Shown here piece after piece: positions 39,687-51,400 of a DNA stretch of 64,000 nucleotides. The notes under the pieces are model-generated. The model was given only the letters and a program-made list of their open reading frames with translations, made no database searches and was not told the DNA's origin. A program made the position numbers and the translations under genes. Each line of letters starts with the position of its first letter. Within the stretch, counting starts at the first letter, position 1. The stretch is from Neelides folsomi (lineage: Eukaryota; Arthropoda; Collembola; Neelipleona; Neelidae), in contig JAQGBZ010000133.1 in NCBI GenBank assembly GCA_034687125.1, positions 94,607 to 158,606 of the forward strand, in the 5' to 3' direction.

Positions 39687-41695
39687 ATGGCAGGATTACC
39701 TAACGATTATTTAAACTACAACACAATCGGAGGATCTTCTGGATATCCCCGAGAACATTTTCTCCCCAATGATGACTTCCCTTATCAAAGAAATAAGTTT
39801 GAATATCAAGGGTCACCAAACCAGAGGAATTTGTATTATTCTCCTAACCGAGGGTCAAACTTTCCACTTGGAGGAGATTCAGTTTCCGAATCTGGAGATC
39901 ATCCCAGAAGTCTTAACCTTTCATTTAGCGGTCATGGCTCTTCGACACATGATTCACCTGATGGTAATACATTATAGATATCACATACAAAATATGTAAC
40001 ATACTATATTTAATATAAAATACACAATATTTTATAATATTTTAAATTGACAATTGAATTTGACTTTTAGATTCAAATGCGAAGAATTACGCTCAAAAGA
40101 GTATTGGACTCGTTGCACTCGTGGCTGATAACTTACTAAGCCATCCTTTTATTGTCTTGAGGCGACAATGTCAAGTAATTGTTTTATACACAACAAAAAT
40201 TACATTTTAAATTGAATCTCACATTTGGGTTTTAGATTTAATCATTCAATTCTATTTAATTAAATAGGTGAACATGCTATCTGGAAAATATCACTTATTC
40301 CCTTTAACGTTGATTGGCCCAGTATTTCACATTTGTCAGAATCAAGGATTTGGAGTTTTATGGAAAGGCCTTGGGAGTACACTGATGGTCAGGGGAATGA
40401 CAATGGCCGTTGAAGATGTTACAAGCAAAGTAACTCCATGGCCAAAGTAAATTACTTTTTTGCACTTTATGGTTTTCCATTATTTTTAAATAATCCAATA
40501 ATACAGATTTTAAATTGTCACTCTATTACTGATCCAAATACAAATAAATTAATTAAAATCCATTTTACTATTTTAAGGGAGATATCCAGACATAGTACCT
40601 TGAAAGCTTTTATGCAACATATACTTTTAAAATCGTAAGTAAATAGCTCAAAATTATTGTTTGATATTTGAATATAATTGTATTTAATGAGAAATTAAAA
40701 ATCATTTATTCACAGGCTAAGCATAGCAGTGATTACGCCCTTCTACTCAGCAAGTTTAGTCGAAACAGTTCAAAGTGAAGTTGCTAGTGAAGCTGCTGGT
40801 TTCTTTGATGTTTTTCGCGAAGGACTTTGGAGATTACTTTCTTGGCCTTCGACTGGTCGTCTTGTCCCCCTCCATGTTCTTGTCATCCCAACAGTTACTC
40901 ACGGGATTCTTTCTTACCTCATTTATTCTGGAATCAAGTCAGTATCTTTAGCCACGATAAGACGAGTCAGGGAGTCGAAGGAAAGAAAACAGGTAAAGTT
41001 CCTATTAAGAATTAGATTTAATTAATAATTACTATCATTATTATTTTTGTATTTACATAATTAACTAATTAAAATTTTTATTAAGGGGGCATTGTCGAAA
41101 GACACGACGGTTTCTTCGTATATGGAAATGACTGCTTCATTGGTTGGTCACATGGTCGCAGATATTTTACTCTTCCCACTTGAAACTATTTTGCATAGGT
41201 TCGTTTGGAATTTAATTATGTTATCTTAGACAAAAAATATTTATATTATCTAATTTTTACATATTATTATTATTATTTGTCAATTTTAAGAATAAATGTT
41301 GAATGACACTTTTTAGATTACATTTACAAGGAACACGGACAATAATCGATGGATTGGATCAAGGTTTCGAAGTCATGCCGATTATTACATCCTACGGTGG
41401 AGTTTTGGATTGTGTTAAAACGACGGTTGAAGAAGAAGGAGTTTCCGGGTTATATAAAGGTTTTGGTGCTCTCGTGCTCCAATATGGACTTCAAATTCTT
41501 CTCATTCGAATGGTCAAAATTGTAGTGGAAAAGAATCCATTCGGTCAAAGTCCAACAAAAGAACCGCTGTATCCCCTTGTCATCCCCGAAGAAGTCATTC
41601 AAAACGTGTCACACAAACCCGTTCCCATTTCACGTTCTGAGCCTTCAATCATCCGGAATTTTGATGTACCAAACAAAGAATTTTACGATATTTAA
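39687..41695 (+). CDS. SLC25A46: solute carrier family 25 member 46, mitochondrial outer membrane
   Basis: Seven exons join in phase to 1386 nt (461 aa): 39687-39963, 40071-40174, 40268-40446, 40578-40634, 40716-40992, 41086-41198, 41317-41695. Family signatures are [64 protein letters not shown] and GLYKGFGALVLQYGLQ, all matching vertebrate SLC25A46. The family is related to yeast Ugo1. It sits in the mitochondrial outer membrane and takes part in fusion/fission balance and lipid transfer rather than classic solute exchange. The N-terminal 95 residues are polar (Asn, Ser, Pro, Gly), as in orthologues. The protein is about 40 residues longer than human, mainly from a Pro-rich tail after the last carrier helix (ending NKEFYDI). 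A poly(A) signal AATAAA lies at 41806-41811. Confidence 0.95.
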
Positions 41696-41811
41696 AATAC
41701 ACCTTTAGTCAAAACAATATTAAATTAGTTCCTTAATAAGCAAAAATACTTATATTCAAATGCATTTTAATGTTGTGTTTATTGAAATTTAAATGTAGTT
41801 TGTCGAATAAA

Positions 41812-42853
41812 CAGAGTGATTTTACGCTTAATTGGAGTTTGAGTATTTTACTTTATAGTCATTCAAATTATAAATTTTTTGAGCATCACTGTGCTTATGC
41901 ATATAAACAACGATAAGAGTTTTGCATTCATTTTAGTACATAAGAATAATACACATTTAGTAATTAGGAAATGACATAAGATATAATTAGGAGACGAATC
42001 ATAACACAAAAAATGGACAAACCCGGCACACATCAGAACCCAAAGAACGGGAAACTAAAGAACCAAGAAGGAGGAAGGCTGGAGACCCACAAGATGCAAA
42101 AAGTCGGGAAATCTGTCCAAAAGACTACATAATTTATATTCCATTATACATTATTTACAATATATCTATACCTACATTATGGTCGGATTTGTCATTGGCC
42201 TTATATGTCGTCTATTATATTTACTATCATTATTCTCACTAACAATTCTCATTAATAATAATGAATTAAATATGAACTAAAAGATTTTCATCAACATAAA
42301 ACTCATCCTGATTGTATTGTGTACAAGTATTCTATACAAGTATTCTATGTAAATGCAAAATCAATATTGAGTTATTTTATAGGACTCCTATCAACAAACA
42401 GACAAACCAGACCGAAAAACAAAGGCTCAAAGCTCGTCTAAGGGTAGAAATTACATCCCATGTTTTCCAACTCCAACTGGATATAGCCAATGTGCAACGA
42501 CTGGTCTTGGATATGAATTTTAATCATTTAATAAGATTAGTTGAGTTCATGTAAATTAAAATTAAAATTAATTAAATGGCGATGTATATATAAATGATTA
42601 GATTTGAATTATTGAATCATATCTATAATTAATTATTAACATATCAGGATGGCATATTTCATGTCAATTTAAACTAATTATTGCGTAAAAAGGTAAAAAC
42701 AAAGTACGAATAATACACAATTACACGAAAAAAAAATCAAATCATCAATTTATTAAAATAAAGCAAAAATAATTATCTGACGCCGACATCACTTTAATAA
42801 TAGATTAAATTAAATTATAATACTTCACTTGAATTGAAGTATTCCAAATTTAG
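41812..42853. other. intergenic DNA with an unexplained open stretch
   Basis: The interval is AT-rich except for two islands. One at 42001-42125 is A/G-rich with repeated AAGAAC and GGAGG words. The other at 42385-42555 has an open frame (residues such as NKQTNQTEKQRLKARLRVEI). That frame follows a TTTTATAG acceptor-like site but has no matching donor, partner exon or recognisable motif. I do not call it a gene. It could be an old repeat fragment. Confidence 0.4.
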
Positions 42854-42861
42854 TATAAATA
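42854..42861 (+). promoter_or_regulatory. TATA box upstream of the signal-peptide frame
   Basis: TATAAATA lies 70 bases before the ATG at 42931. The spacing is plausible for a short secreted-peptide gene. Because the downstream frame runs into a repeat, the site may be a leftover. Confidence 0.4.
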
Positions 42862-42930
42862 GAAAAAAACCAAATTCTTTAAAACTTTAATTTTTTGTTA
42901 AGAAATATTTAAAAAGACTTAAATAATATC

Positions 42931-43170
42931 ATGGTTAAGTTATCATTTTTTATTATTTTAAGCATTTTAATAATTTCAGGATTCACCAGGGAACGCACCA
43001 CCTTCACCATGGTGAAAAAACACAAAATGCCCAGAAACTCACCACCTTTACCAGGGAACCTTCACCACCGTCACCACGGTGAACTCACCACCCTCACCAT
43101 GGTGAAAAAACACAAAACGACCAGAAACTCACCACCTTCACCATTGAAAATTCAAGACACTTATCAATGA
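42931..43170 (+). pseudogene. signal-peptide reading frame running into a foldback repeat
   Basis: The frame starts ATGGTTAAG and encodes MVKLSFFIILSILIISGFT, a convincing secretion signal, behind a TATA box. From codon 17 on, the sequence belongs to the CACCATGGTG-type repeat, so the remaining 60 residues (TMVKKHKMPRNSPP and a second copy TMVKKHKTTRNSPP) are repeat-encoded, ending at TGA 43168-43170. Either a small secreted-protein gene was disrupted by the repeat, or the repeat supplies a chimeric 79-residue Lys/His/Pro-rich peptide. There is no sequence support for translation beyond the open frame. No known peptide family is recognised. Confidence 0.4.
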
Positions 43171-43830
43171 TAAAAAAACCAAAAATCATGAATTACCGAG
43201 CATTTTTGGTTTTTTCACATTGGAGTCTCTATGGAGAGGAGGTGGTGAGCTCACCATGGAATGTCAGAGTGATGGTTAAATTCTCCATGAAATTCAGAGC
43301 ATATTTGGTTTTTTCACCATGGTGAGGATGGTGAAGGTTTCATGATGGATATGGTGAGTTTCTGGTCATTTTGTATTTTTTCACAATATTGAGGGTGGTG
43401 AAGGTTCTATGCTGAAGGTGGTGAGTTTCTGGGCATTTTATGTTTTTTCACTATGGCGAGGGTGGTGAGTGGACCATGGTGACGGTGGTGAAGGTTTCCT
43501 GGTAAAGTTGGTGAGTTTCTGGGCATTTTGTGTTTTTTCACCATGGTGAGGGTGATGAATTCACCATGGTGATGAACTCACCATGGTGATCACAATGGAG
43601 GGCCTGGTGAAATCTGGTGCACCATGGAGTCTCCATGTATAACCTGGAACTCAACATGGTGAGTTTTCATGGAGTTCACCATGAAAAATTGCCTCCATGG
43701 TGAAGGATATATTTACATGGAGCAACAGTCCATCACCATGGATAATGGTTAGCTGGAGATGGGAAAATATACATTACTTCACCATGGTTAAAGCTAATAT
43801 TGCATGGAAAATCCATGGTTCACCATGGTG
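42984..43830. repeat. foldback array of CACCATGGTG-type motifs with inverted arms
   Basis: The self-complementary word CACCATGGTG and variants recur through the interval. The left half carries CACAAAATGCCCAGAAACTC-type units, and the right half carries the same units in reverse complement. Positions 43021-43076 and 43477-43532 are reverse complements at 54 of 56 bases. Neighbouring sequence pairs similarly, with lower identity, over about 160 bp. After 43550 the units degrade into scattered CCATGG/GGTGA words. No transposase or clear target duplication is seen. It behaves like a foldback element or an inverted minisatellite. Confidence 0.85.
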
Positions 43831-43859
43831 TGCTGAACTCGTAAATCCTAGCCAAAATT

Positions 43860-44225
43860 AATAATTGCATCATAATTTATAATTCATTTATATGTAAATA
43901 TTCATAATATTCCATATTGCATACATGTTTTATAATTTTTTAAAAAAATTTAATATTTGTGCATCTTATATTAAAAACGTAAGATAATTGCTTACTACAG
44001 GGTGACAATAAAGTAACGATAATGGGTCAATAGCCCATACTACAAATCACCGTGCTATATGCCATTCAAAAGAGCATCAAAAGTTACATTAATAGCCCAA
44101 CTTTCAGTTAATTATGTTTTCATTTAAATTTTTTATGAGCGCATTTTGAAAATATTTTTTATATTGATTGTGAGTTCAAACGTGAGTCGAGAATTTTCTC
44201 AGAATTGAATTACTAATTAACTAAT
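43860..44225. other. AT-rich intergenic DNA downstream of the chemoreceptor
   Basis: About 365 bases without an open frame or repeat that I can support. The chemoreceptor on the minus strand ends at its right edge, so part of it is probably that gene's 3' UTR. Confidence 0.5.
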
Positions 44226-45696
44226 TTAAAACTTTAATACCAAATAACTTCCAGTGTTTTCAGCACAAAAGGCCAACAACGAATTGTAACTTTCTTTGCT
44301 GAAATAGAAAAAATCCCAGAATGGGAATTTCATTTCCAATGTTGCGGATCTTAAGGCTTTTAAATATTTCACACGCTTTTTAATCTCAGGAGTCCATTCA
44401 TTTTTCAAAGCAAGAATTCTCAGTTCATATTCAAAAAATTTCCTCTTAAATTCAAGGGATTTTCCCCAAATTTCACCAATCATTCGGTACCCCAAAGTCA
44501 TGACAATGACATTTACCGTGAAGATATAAATTATAACCATGATATGAAAAAGATTAAGTTGTGAATAATATTTAATTAAAATAACCGGTACTGAAATCAT
44601 TATATACGATAAAATCAACAAATTTAAAGAAAAAATAGCCTTAATATAACCAAAAAGTGACCCGTATATAATCAATAGACATATGTAAATATCAAACCCC
44701 TTCCTTCGTTCGGTGTTGTCAGTTAATCTAGCAAAAAAATATTTTATAAATTTTATTAAAATATTCGAATTATTGATTTTATTAGTTTATATAATAATTC
44801 AATTTAAGATAACTAATCATTAATTCGTTATTAAAGTGATAATTAAATTGTAATTACCTCTCCAACTTTTTCATTATTTTTATAATAGCCAAGGCAAATC
44901 CACTTAGAAAAAACAAAACGAATTGAAGTAAAAACCCTAAGCATATATTCGAATATGTTTCACTAATCCAAATGATGGCGCATAAATAAAAATATTCATA
45001 TTGGTATATAACATAAAAAACATTTGCTGAATGATCAATGAATGAGGATAAAGATGAAACAATACAAATGAAAGTTGTTAATTTTCGAAATATAAGTGAA
45101 GGAAATTCAAGTCCATCTGTGAAATTGCTTTGGTTTAATCGGAAAAATTCACCTGTAATTTTAAAATCAAAATTGAAAAGTATTTTATCAAAATTTCATT
45201 AATTATTTTATTAAATTATAGATTATTAATAGTTATTTTAATAAATTTATTAATTATTAATTAAATTCAATCTATTAAATTCAATCTACTAAATAAATTT
45301 TGATTAAATTAAATTTATTAAATTTTGGATGTTTCATATACGAGTGATTTTAATAAGTGAAGTGATCCATTGAAAGGAAATGTAAAAATCCTCGTGAACA
45401 ATAAACAAAATTGAAGCGTAAAAGTGAAATGTAAACGTTATAGCATATGAAAATCCCATCCACAATTTTAAAATTTTGGTAGAATTATGGTGGTAAATGT
45501 AGTTGTATGCGAGGACTAAAATGCTTGAAATTCTAATTTGAGCTATAATGAACAAGGAAATGTAAAATATCATATTTCGATATTTGCTCGGCAATAATTT
45601 GCATCCTGATTTATCCCATTTCCATGGGATGGAAAACAAGTTTGAAAGAATAGAAAGGAAATAATTAACATTATTAGATGTTTTTATTGACAGCAT
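44226..45696 (-). CDS. gustatory-receptor-family chemoreceptor, 383 aa
   Basis: Three exons on the minus strand join in phase: 45696-45342, 45152-44858, 44727-44226, for 1152 nt including the stop. The protein is very hydrophobic, with about seven membrane segments (for example YISLFIIAQIRISSILVLAY and ICLGFLLQFVLFFLSGFALA). It has an N-terminal PWKWDKSGCKLLPSKYR loop and a C-terminal end CAENTGSYLVLKF, resembling the insect Gr tail signature TYhhhhhQF. The 383-aa length is normal for arthropod gustatory receptors, which are seven-helix ligand-gated cation channels with intracellular N-termini. The introns are phase 1 and phase 2, unlike the phase-0 introns common in insect Gr genes. It appears intact. 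The subfamily and ligand cannot be told. Confidence 0.8.
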
Positions 45697-46416
45697 TTTA
45701 TAAATGGCAATGAATGTTAATGTTATTTAAAATACGGAATGGCAATATTTCTAATAAATATACTATAATCGGTTATTTGATTATTTGCAAAATTAAAATC
45801 CATAAAAATTCGAAATTAAATTAAAATCAATTTCGATATAATTGAAATTTGAAATGTTTCAGTTTTATTATGCATCATGTTCATGTCATTTGGGCAGAAC
45901 TTAATAATTCATTTAAAAAATCATATTTTATTAATACTAATTTTCAATTATATGTTCAATCACTGCTCCCAGAACTCAAAACAATAAATGTAAATTTTGC
46001 AACTTATTCAATATCAATTTAAGTAACGAGGTGGTTTAGTTAGCTAAGAGCCTTCCACTTACGATTATCAAACATCCAAGTGTAATAATTAATAATGTAA
46101 ACTGGGAGGGAAATCAATGGGAAAGGTTATCCTTTAAAAATGAAATGTCAATGCTTTCAAATTGAAAATTGTTAAAACTTAATATTTATTTCAATGTTGT
46201 TTAAAATAAATATGATATGAGTAGTTAGCTCTCGCTAGAAGTCTAATGAACAAGGTTTTTTAACATTTTATATATTGTACTATAACATATATTTGTTAAT
46301 CCCTTTTATTAAAAAGTATATTTAAAATTTCCATATTCATTTATTTTCTATTTTAAAATTGTAAAATAATAAATATTTAGAATGAATGGTTTACTGATTT
46401 ACTGTATTCATATTAG
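45697..46416. other. intergenic DNA between the chemoreceptor and the orphan kinase exon
   Basis: AT-rich. It must contain the chemoreceptor's promoter. I find no upstream kinase exon here to go with the fragment at 46417. A short tRNA-like stretch near 46030-46075 lacks the second half of a tRNA. Confidence 0.5.
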
Positions 46417-46525
46417 GTATAATTTAATTAAACATTGCTGGGAAGTTAATGCTGGCGATCGCCCAACATTTTCCGAAATTTTAGTTTGCATTGAAAATAA
46501 AATAGCTGCAGAAAAAGTCCAATGA
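46417..46525 (+). pseudogene. orphan C-terminal exon of a receptor tyrosine kinase
   Basis: After a TATTAG acceptor the frame reads YNLIKHCWEVNAGDRPTF, then SEILVCIENKIAAEKVQ and a stop at 46523-46525. The CW...RPTF.EI pattern is kinase subdomain XI, with the invariant Arg of the C-lobe. No other kinase exon precedes it within at least 10 kb on this strand, and the next gene upstream runs the other way. It cannot be the last exon of the kinase that starts at 59.2 kb. It is most likely the remnant of a duplicated and rearranged relative of that gene. Confidence 0.75.
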
Positions 46526-46839
46526 AATTAATCGTAGATAAATTAACGAGTATATTTCCAATAATTTATTTAATATTTTTAATTATAATTAAGTTAAAGT
46601 ACAGAGATTTTACAATAATTGTAAATAATAATTAATGTCAATTATATAAATACTTTCTGTAATTCTATCAATTATAATTTTTAAATAAATATTGTCCTCT
46701 TCATTATGTTTACATGTTATATCTGAGATTTTATCTACAATCGGGATAAGAATTGGGATAAGACATGCTATTTATATAAAATTAATCTAGAGTTTTGAAA
46801 TTTTGACAATATTACTTACTTCTTTAATACTTTGATACA

Positions 46840-47670
46840 TAATGAATTGATCCTTTTGGTCATTTGCAAGTGTGAATTTGGCCCTGACTCGATTTAATGA
46901 TCCATTATGAAGGAACACTCTTAAAGAAAGCTTGACTTATAAATTTAACAACTGCGTATTTGTTTTTCCAAGGAACACATGGACCAAAGGTATAGTTATG
47001 AAGACGTTTCCGTTTCCCGAACGGATGGAGCAGTTTTGACAGTGGAGGTGCAAACCAGGAAAGGAATCTACATCTGACCAGTTTGCGTCTTCGACGTGAA
47101 AAAAGATTAGATTGTATTGGTTCATGTTCCGCCGGAACCATAAACGATGCCCGGTGTATTGTCTTATCTTGTGGATAAAGTTGTAACTTGGCCACAGGTA
47201 CATTGGTACAACTCACCATTAAATGTTTTAGTCCGAAAGTCTACGATTGTCCTTGAACACGCGTGAAATTCTTGAAATATATAGCAATCAGGATTAGGTT
47301 TTAGTCTTGACTACCCTGTTTCTTTGCTGATATTTGTCTTATACAAGGTTTGGTAATGCCTTAAGTGTGTCTAATCTATGAGGGCGTCTTGTACACGAGA
47401 GCGTCTAATCTAACAATTGAAATTTGCATCCTACATTGAATATATATTACCTGTATTAAACCCTGTCACAATACATGTAAGGTATATTACCCTAATCTCC
47501 CGCCGATAACGTCTTATAAGAAAATTTTGGGGTTCTCGTGCGGCTTATAAACGAAGGCGTCGTATAGATCAAATATAATTATTTGTGTATATATTCCTAT
47601 AAAATTTGTATGTAAATTTTTCAAATGCGGCTTATAAATGAGGGCGGCTTATACAAAAGTCCTAAGTTAA
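46840..47670. mobile_element. degenerate repeat-derived region with GCGGCTTATA-type motifs
   Basis: The interval is less AT-rich than its flanks. From 47320 on it repeats variants of GGGCGTCTTGTAC, GCGTCTAATC, GCGGCTTATAAACGA and GCGGCTTATAAATGAGGGCGG. On the minus strand 47219-46905 is open (104 codons, Arg/Lys-rich) but resembles no protein I recognise. The combination suggests a decayed DNA transposon end with internal sub-repeats, but family and borders are unclear. Confidence 0.35.
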
Positions 47671-48469
47671 GGAAGAGCAAATCAAAATGTAATAAACGAC
47701 GAATTAGTGGATTTGTTTGACAATTTGGGTGAGAGAAAACGCTTTTTTACCTTCTGCAATCCCCGCTCCATGGGGTTGAGATATCGTGTACCTGCGGACC
47801 TTACATGTGAACTTCCCGACATGACTCTACCCACCCTTATTGCTTAGGGTTGTATTAAGATATCCAATATTTATGTAATATACTCTCCTGAATAAATCAA
47901 TTATTATTATTAATACTGAATCAATGGAGAAAACGAGTAAGATTTTGAGATATTTAATATTTATAAGCGTTCTCTTATCTTTGGACTATCACAATAAATC
48001 AAATCAAATCAAAAGAACTGTTAACTAATTTACGTAATACTAATCATGTATAACCCAATTATGAATGAAACAGTTATTAAATGGATAATTAAAATGAGAT
48101 TATCAATCAATTTATTGAGAAATACTTTTAGCTTTATGACCCGTTTTAGCAAATGTTTATGAGGAGCTTAATACTTTGTTTTCAAGTACTCTTAAAATGT
48201 CGTGGGGTCATAAGGAGAATTAGGACGGAAAAAATAAATTTATTGGCGCTTAATACACTGTCTGTGTATTGAATTCATGGATCTTTATTACACAAGGCTT
48301 CATGCACTATCTTTATTGCCCAGTTAAATCTATTCGTCTATTCATCAGGAAATCATGTTCACAATTATGCAAAGGCAGGAATTTGAAGTTGCTCAAACAT
48401 TCGCTTTAAAGGCAAGGATCCAAACATTTGGCATATTTCTGCATATTCCTTAAATATTTCAAGGTGAAC
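47671..48469. other. intergenic DNA upstream of the CNT transporter
   Basis: A less AT-rich patch at 47,700-47,860 has no open frame and may be more repeat DNA. The remainder is AT-rich. The transporter promoter must lie in the last few hundred bases, but no TATA box stands out. Confidence 0.45.
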
Positions 48470-51400
48470 ATGGGGACGGAAGATCCCGGGTTTGAATCCA
48501 ACGACAACGAGCCAAGCAATGTAAATCAATTTTCCAATTTAATTAACTTTCTACATTTATATTATTTTCTACCATACAAATACAATCATAAAGATAATCA
48601 TTTATTCTATTGCTATTATTCATATTTACCAGTAAATTCATTTTATTTGAGTTTTCATAGTTAAGAATGAATTGATATATTTTAACCCCATTTTAACCTT
48701 CAAAAATTTATTTATTCAGAAAATAATTTACCAAATAAATTCTCACCAACATGAGGAAACCGATGATGAAGACGAGACGCTGGATGTAAACGATAATTTC
48801 CTAGGGCGGGCTATTTTAAACGTCCGGACTTTCTTCGCCCAAATAGTTCTCCGACAAAAGTCAAAACTGAAAATATTTTTTTACCTCGCCCTCGTCTGCC
48901 TATACTTTGCATATTTGATCACAGCAATCGCCTACAACGCCCGCCACTCAATTCCCATCGACTACTGCGATGGACTCGGGCTTTTGATAATTCTCACTTC
49001 CTTGGGCATGTGGGGAGTTTTTTATTACAAAGTGCTCAAGGGATATTTTGGCAATAAAATAAAGGCCGGATTTGTTCCCTTAAAGAAAGTTCTTGGCCCG
49101 ATTTTCAAAAACTCGGCCGTGCAGATTTTCATTGTTGTTGGAATTCTCGCTGGTGTTGTGGGCTTTGTCGTGTGGGACGCTTGGGACCAAAAGGGAAGAT
49201 TGCGTTCGGCCCTTGGAATTCCCATTCTTATTCTTTTCGGTCTCGTTGTGTCAAAATTCCCCGGGCATGTTCGGTGGAGAACAGTCGTTTGCGGAGTTTT
49301 GTTTCAGTTCCTCTTTGGACTTGCTATTTTGAGATGGGAAGGCGGGAAAATTGCTTTTAATTGCATGAGTGAAAAGGTGAATTTTTATATTTAATAAATG
49401 AAATTTTATAATTTTATGATCAATAAATTAATCATATTTCATTAATCGGATAAAAAACATTATTTTACAATTTAATTATTTATTTGACAATGAAATCAAT
49501 GAGTTAAAATTTTATTTTAGGTGAAAACGTTCCTAGACTTTACAGATGTTGGATCGGAATTTGTTTACGGGTATTTGGTCAATGGGTTGATCATTGACGG
49601 TAAAGTTGTTGGAAGATCAATTTTCGTCTTTAAGGTAGGTTAAATTAGATTAAGCAAACTAATTAAATTCATATTTATGTAGGAATACCTTTTGTTTTAA
49701 TTTGAATAAATTTTAATTTATTTAATAAGTATTTGATAAAAATCTTTGATTTGTTTTAAGGCCCTTACTGTTATTTACTTCTTCAGTTTTTTCATAAGCA
49801 TGTTGTTCCACTTGGGAGTCATGCAGTTTGTGTGTATAAAACTGGGATGGCTTCTTCAGGTAATTTCATAAGATAAAGTGAAGGAGAGTTGGAGGAGAGT
49901 TGTAGGAGGAGAATAAGATCGGATGATCGGATTGTAGGACGAGAATAGTGACGAATCAGGGGATGTTATTGTAATTCGGGGGTTTCTGAGGATTTGGGTT
50001 GACCCGGTTGTTGTTGCCTATTTAAGTGGATGTAAAGCCATATTACGGGATCGGAGGCTGCGGCCACCGAGGAGAAGCCCTCCTCGGATGGACCGGGACT
50101 CAAACTCCCTCACCAACTATCTGTACTCTCTAACTGTCTTACTTTCCCTCCGAATAAACCAATTACAAGAGACGATCTTCATCCTACCACTTCATTCACA
50201 AATCTCACATATTCATCTCTCATCATTTCTCCCCACTACAACGTAACCAGCTTCAACAATAAATTTTATATTTTTATAGTGATTCACAAATAGATATTTT
50301 TAAGAATGTTTAATGTTAAATAATCTTAAAGATCAGCCTTGGGACAACTGCAGCTGAATCAATTAATGCCGCCGCGAATATATTTGTTGGTCAAGTAAGG
50401 AAAAGATTTTAATAATTTATTAAATTTAAATTTAATAAATTATTAAATTTAAATTTTTATTAAATAAATTTAATAATAATTTTAAAAATTTTACAATACT
50501 TCACTTTATTATTTTCAATTCAAATTATTCGTATATTAATTCCAGACGGTTGCTCCTCTTTTGATAAAACCGTATATGCAAGATATGACCAAATCCGAGC
50601 TCCATGCAATAATGACTTCTGGATTTGCAACTGCTGCTGGTTTATAAATTGAGACATTTGAAATATATTTTTTATCACAATGGAAAATATTTGAAAAACG
50701 AAAATAGATAATAATAAATTAATTATACTTAATAAATATTAATTAATGTTTTTCAAAGGAAGTGCATTGGCTGCTTTTATAACTTTTGGCGTGGATCCTG
50801 GATATTTATTCTCAGCTTCGGTAATGGCAGCTCCCGCATCTCTCGCCATGTCAAAACTCTATTATCCAGAAACAAAAAAATCACGAACAACTTCCCAAGC
50901 ACTCAAATCATTTAAACTAGAAAAGTCAACTATTCCTTATTTAATTATATATAGAGTTGATAAATTAATAATAAACAAATAATTAAAATTATTTAGAAGC
51001 AAAATAATATTTAATTAATTTTTTTCCAAAATAAAATAAAAATAATTTGTGTTCATAGAACGGGAAGTAATGCTTTGGACGCTGCAAGTCAGGGAGCAAC
51101 TCAAGCCGGAATTCTCATAGGAAATATTGTGGCGAGTTTGATTGCCTTCATGGCTATTGTCGCTTTTTTAAATGCCATTGTTGGATGGCTGGGAAGTCTC
51201 GTTGGTTTGGAAGATTTTACGTTTGAGGTTTTTTTTAATAATCCATTCAAAGCAATATTTTAATTTAGTAAAAAATTAAAAACTTTCTTTTATATGTAGT
51301 TTATTATCAGTAAAATCTTCATTCCATTTGCATGGGTTATCGGAATTGATAATGAAGAAATTGAAAAAGTGGGTTTGTTACTTGGACTCAAAACCGTTGC

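Noticed and set aside
42312-42554. Open frame with TEKQRLKARLRVE
   Set aside because: It has an acceptor-like site but no donor, start context or known motif; possibly an old repeat fragment.
42984-43830. CRISPR-like reading of the repeated CACCATGGTG units
   Set aside because: Unit spacing is irregular, the units diverge and invert, and the locus is eukaryotic with no cas genes.
46025-46090. tRNA-like stretch (GTGGTTTAGTTAGCTAAGAGC)
   Set aside because: The D-arm-like half is present, but the T-arm/B-box and acceptor pairing are absent, so no tRNA or SINE can be supported.
46905-47219. 104-codon Arg/Lys-rich minus-strand frame
   Set aside because: No recognisable protein, and it lies in repeat-derived DNA.
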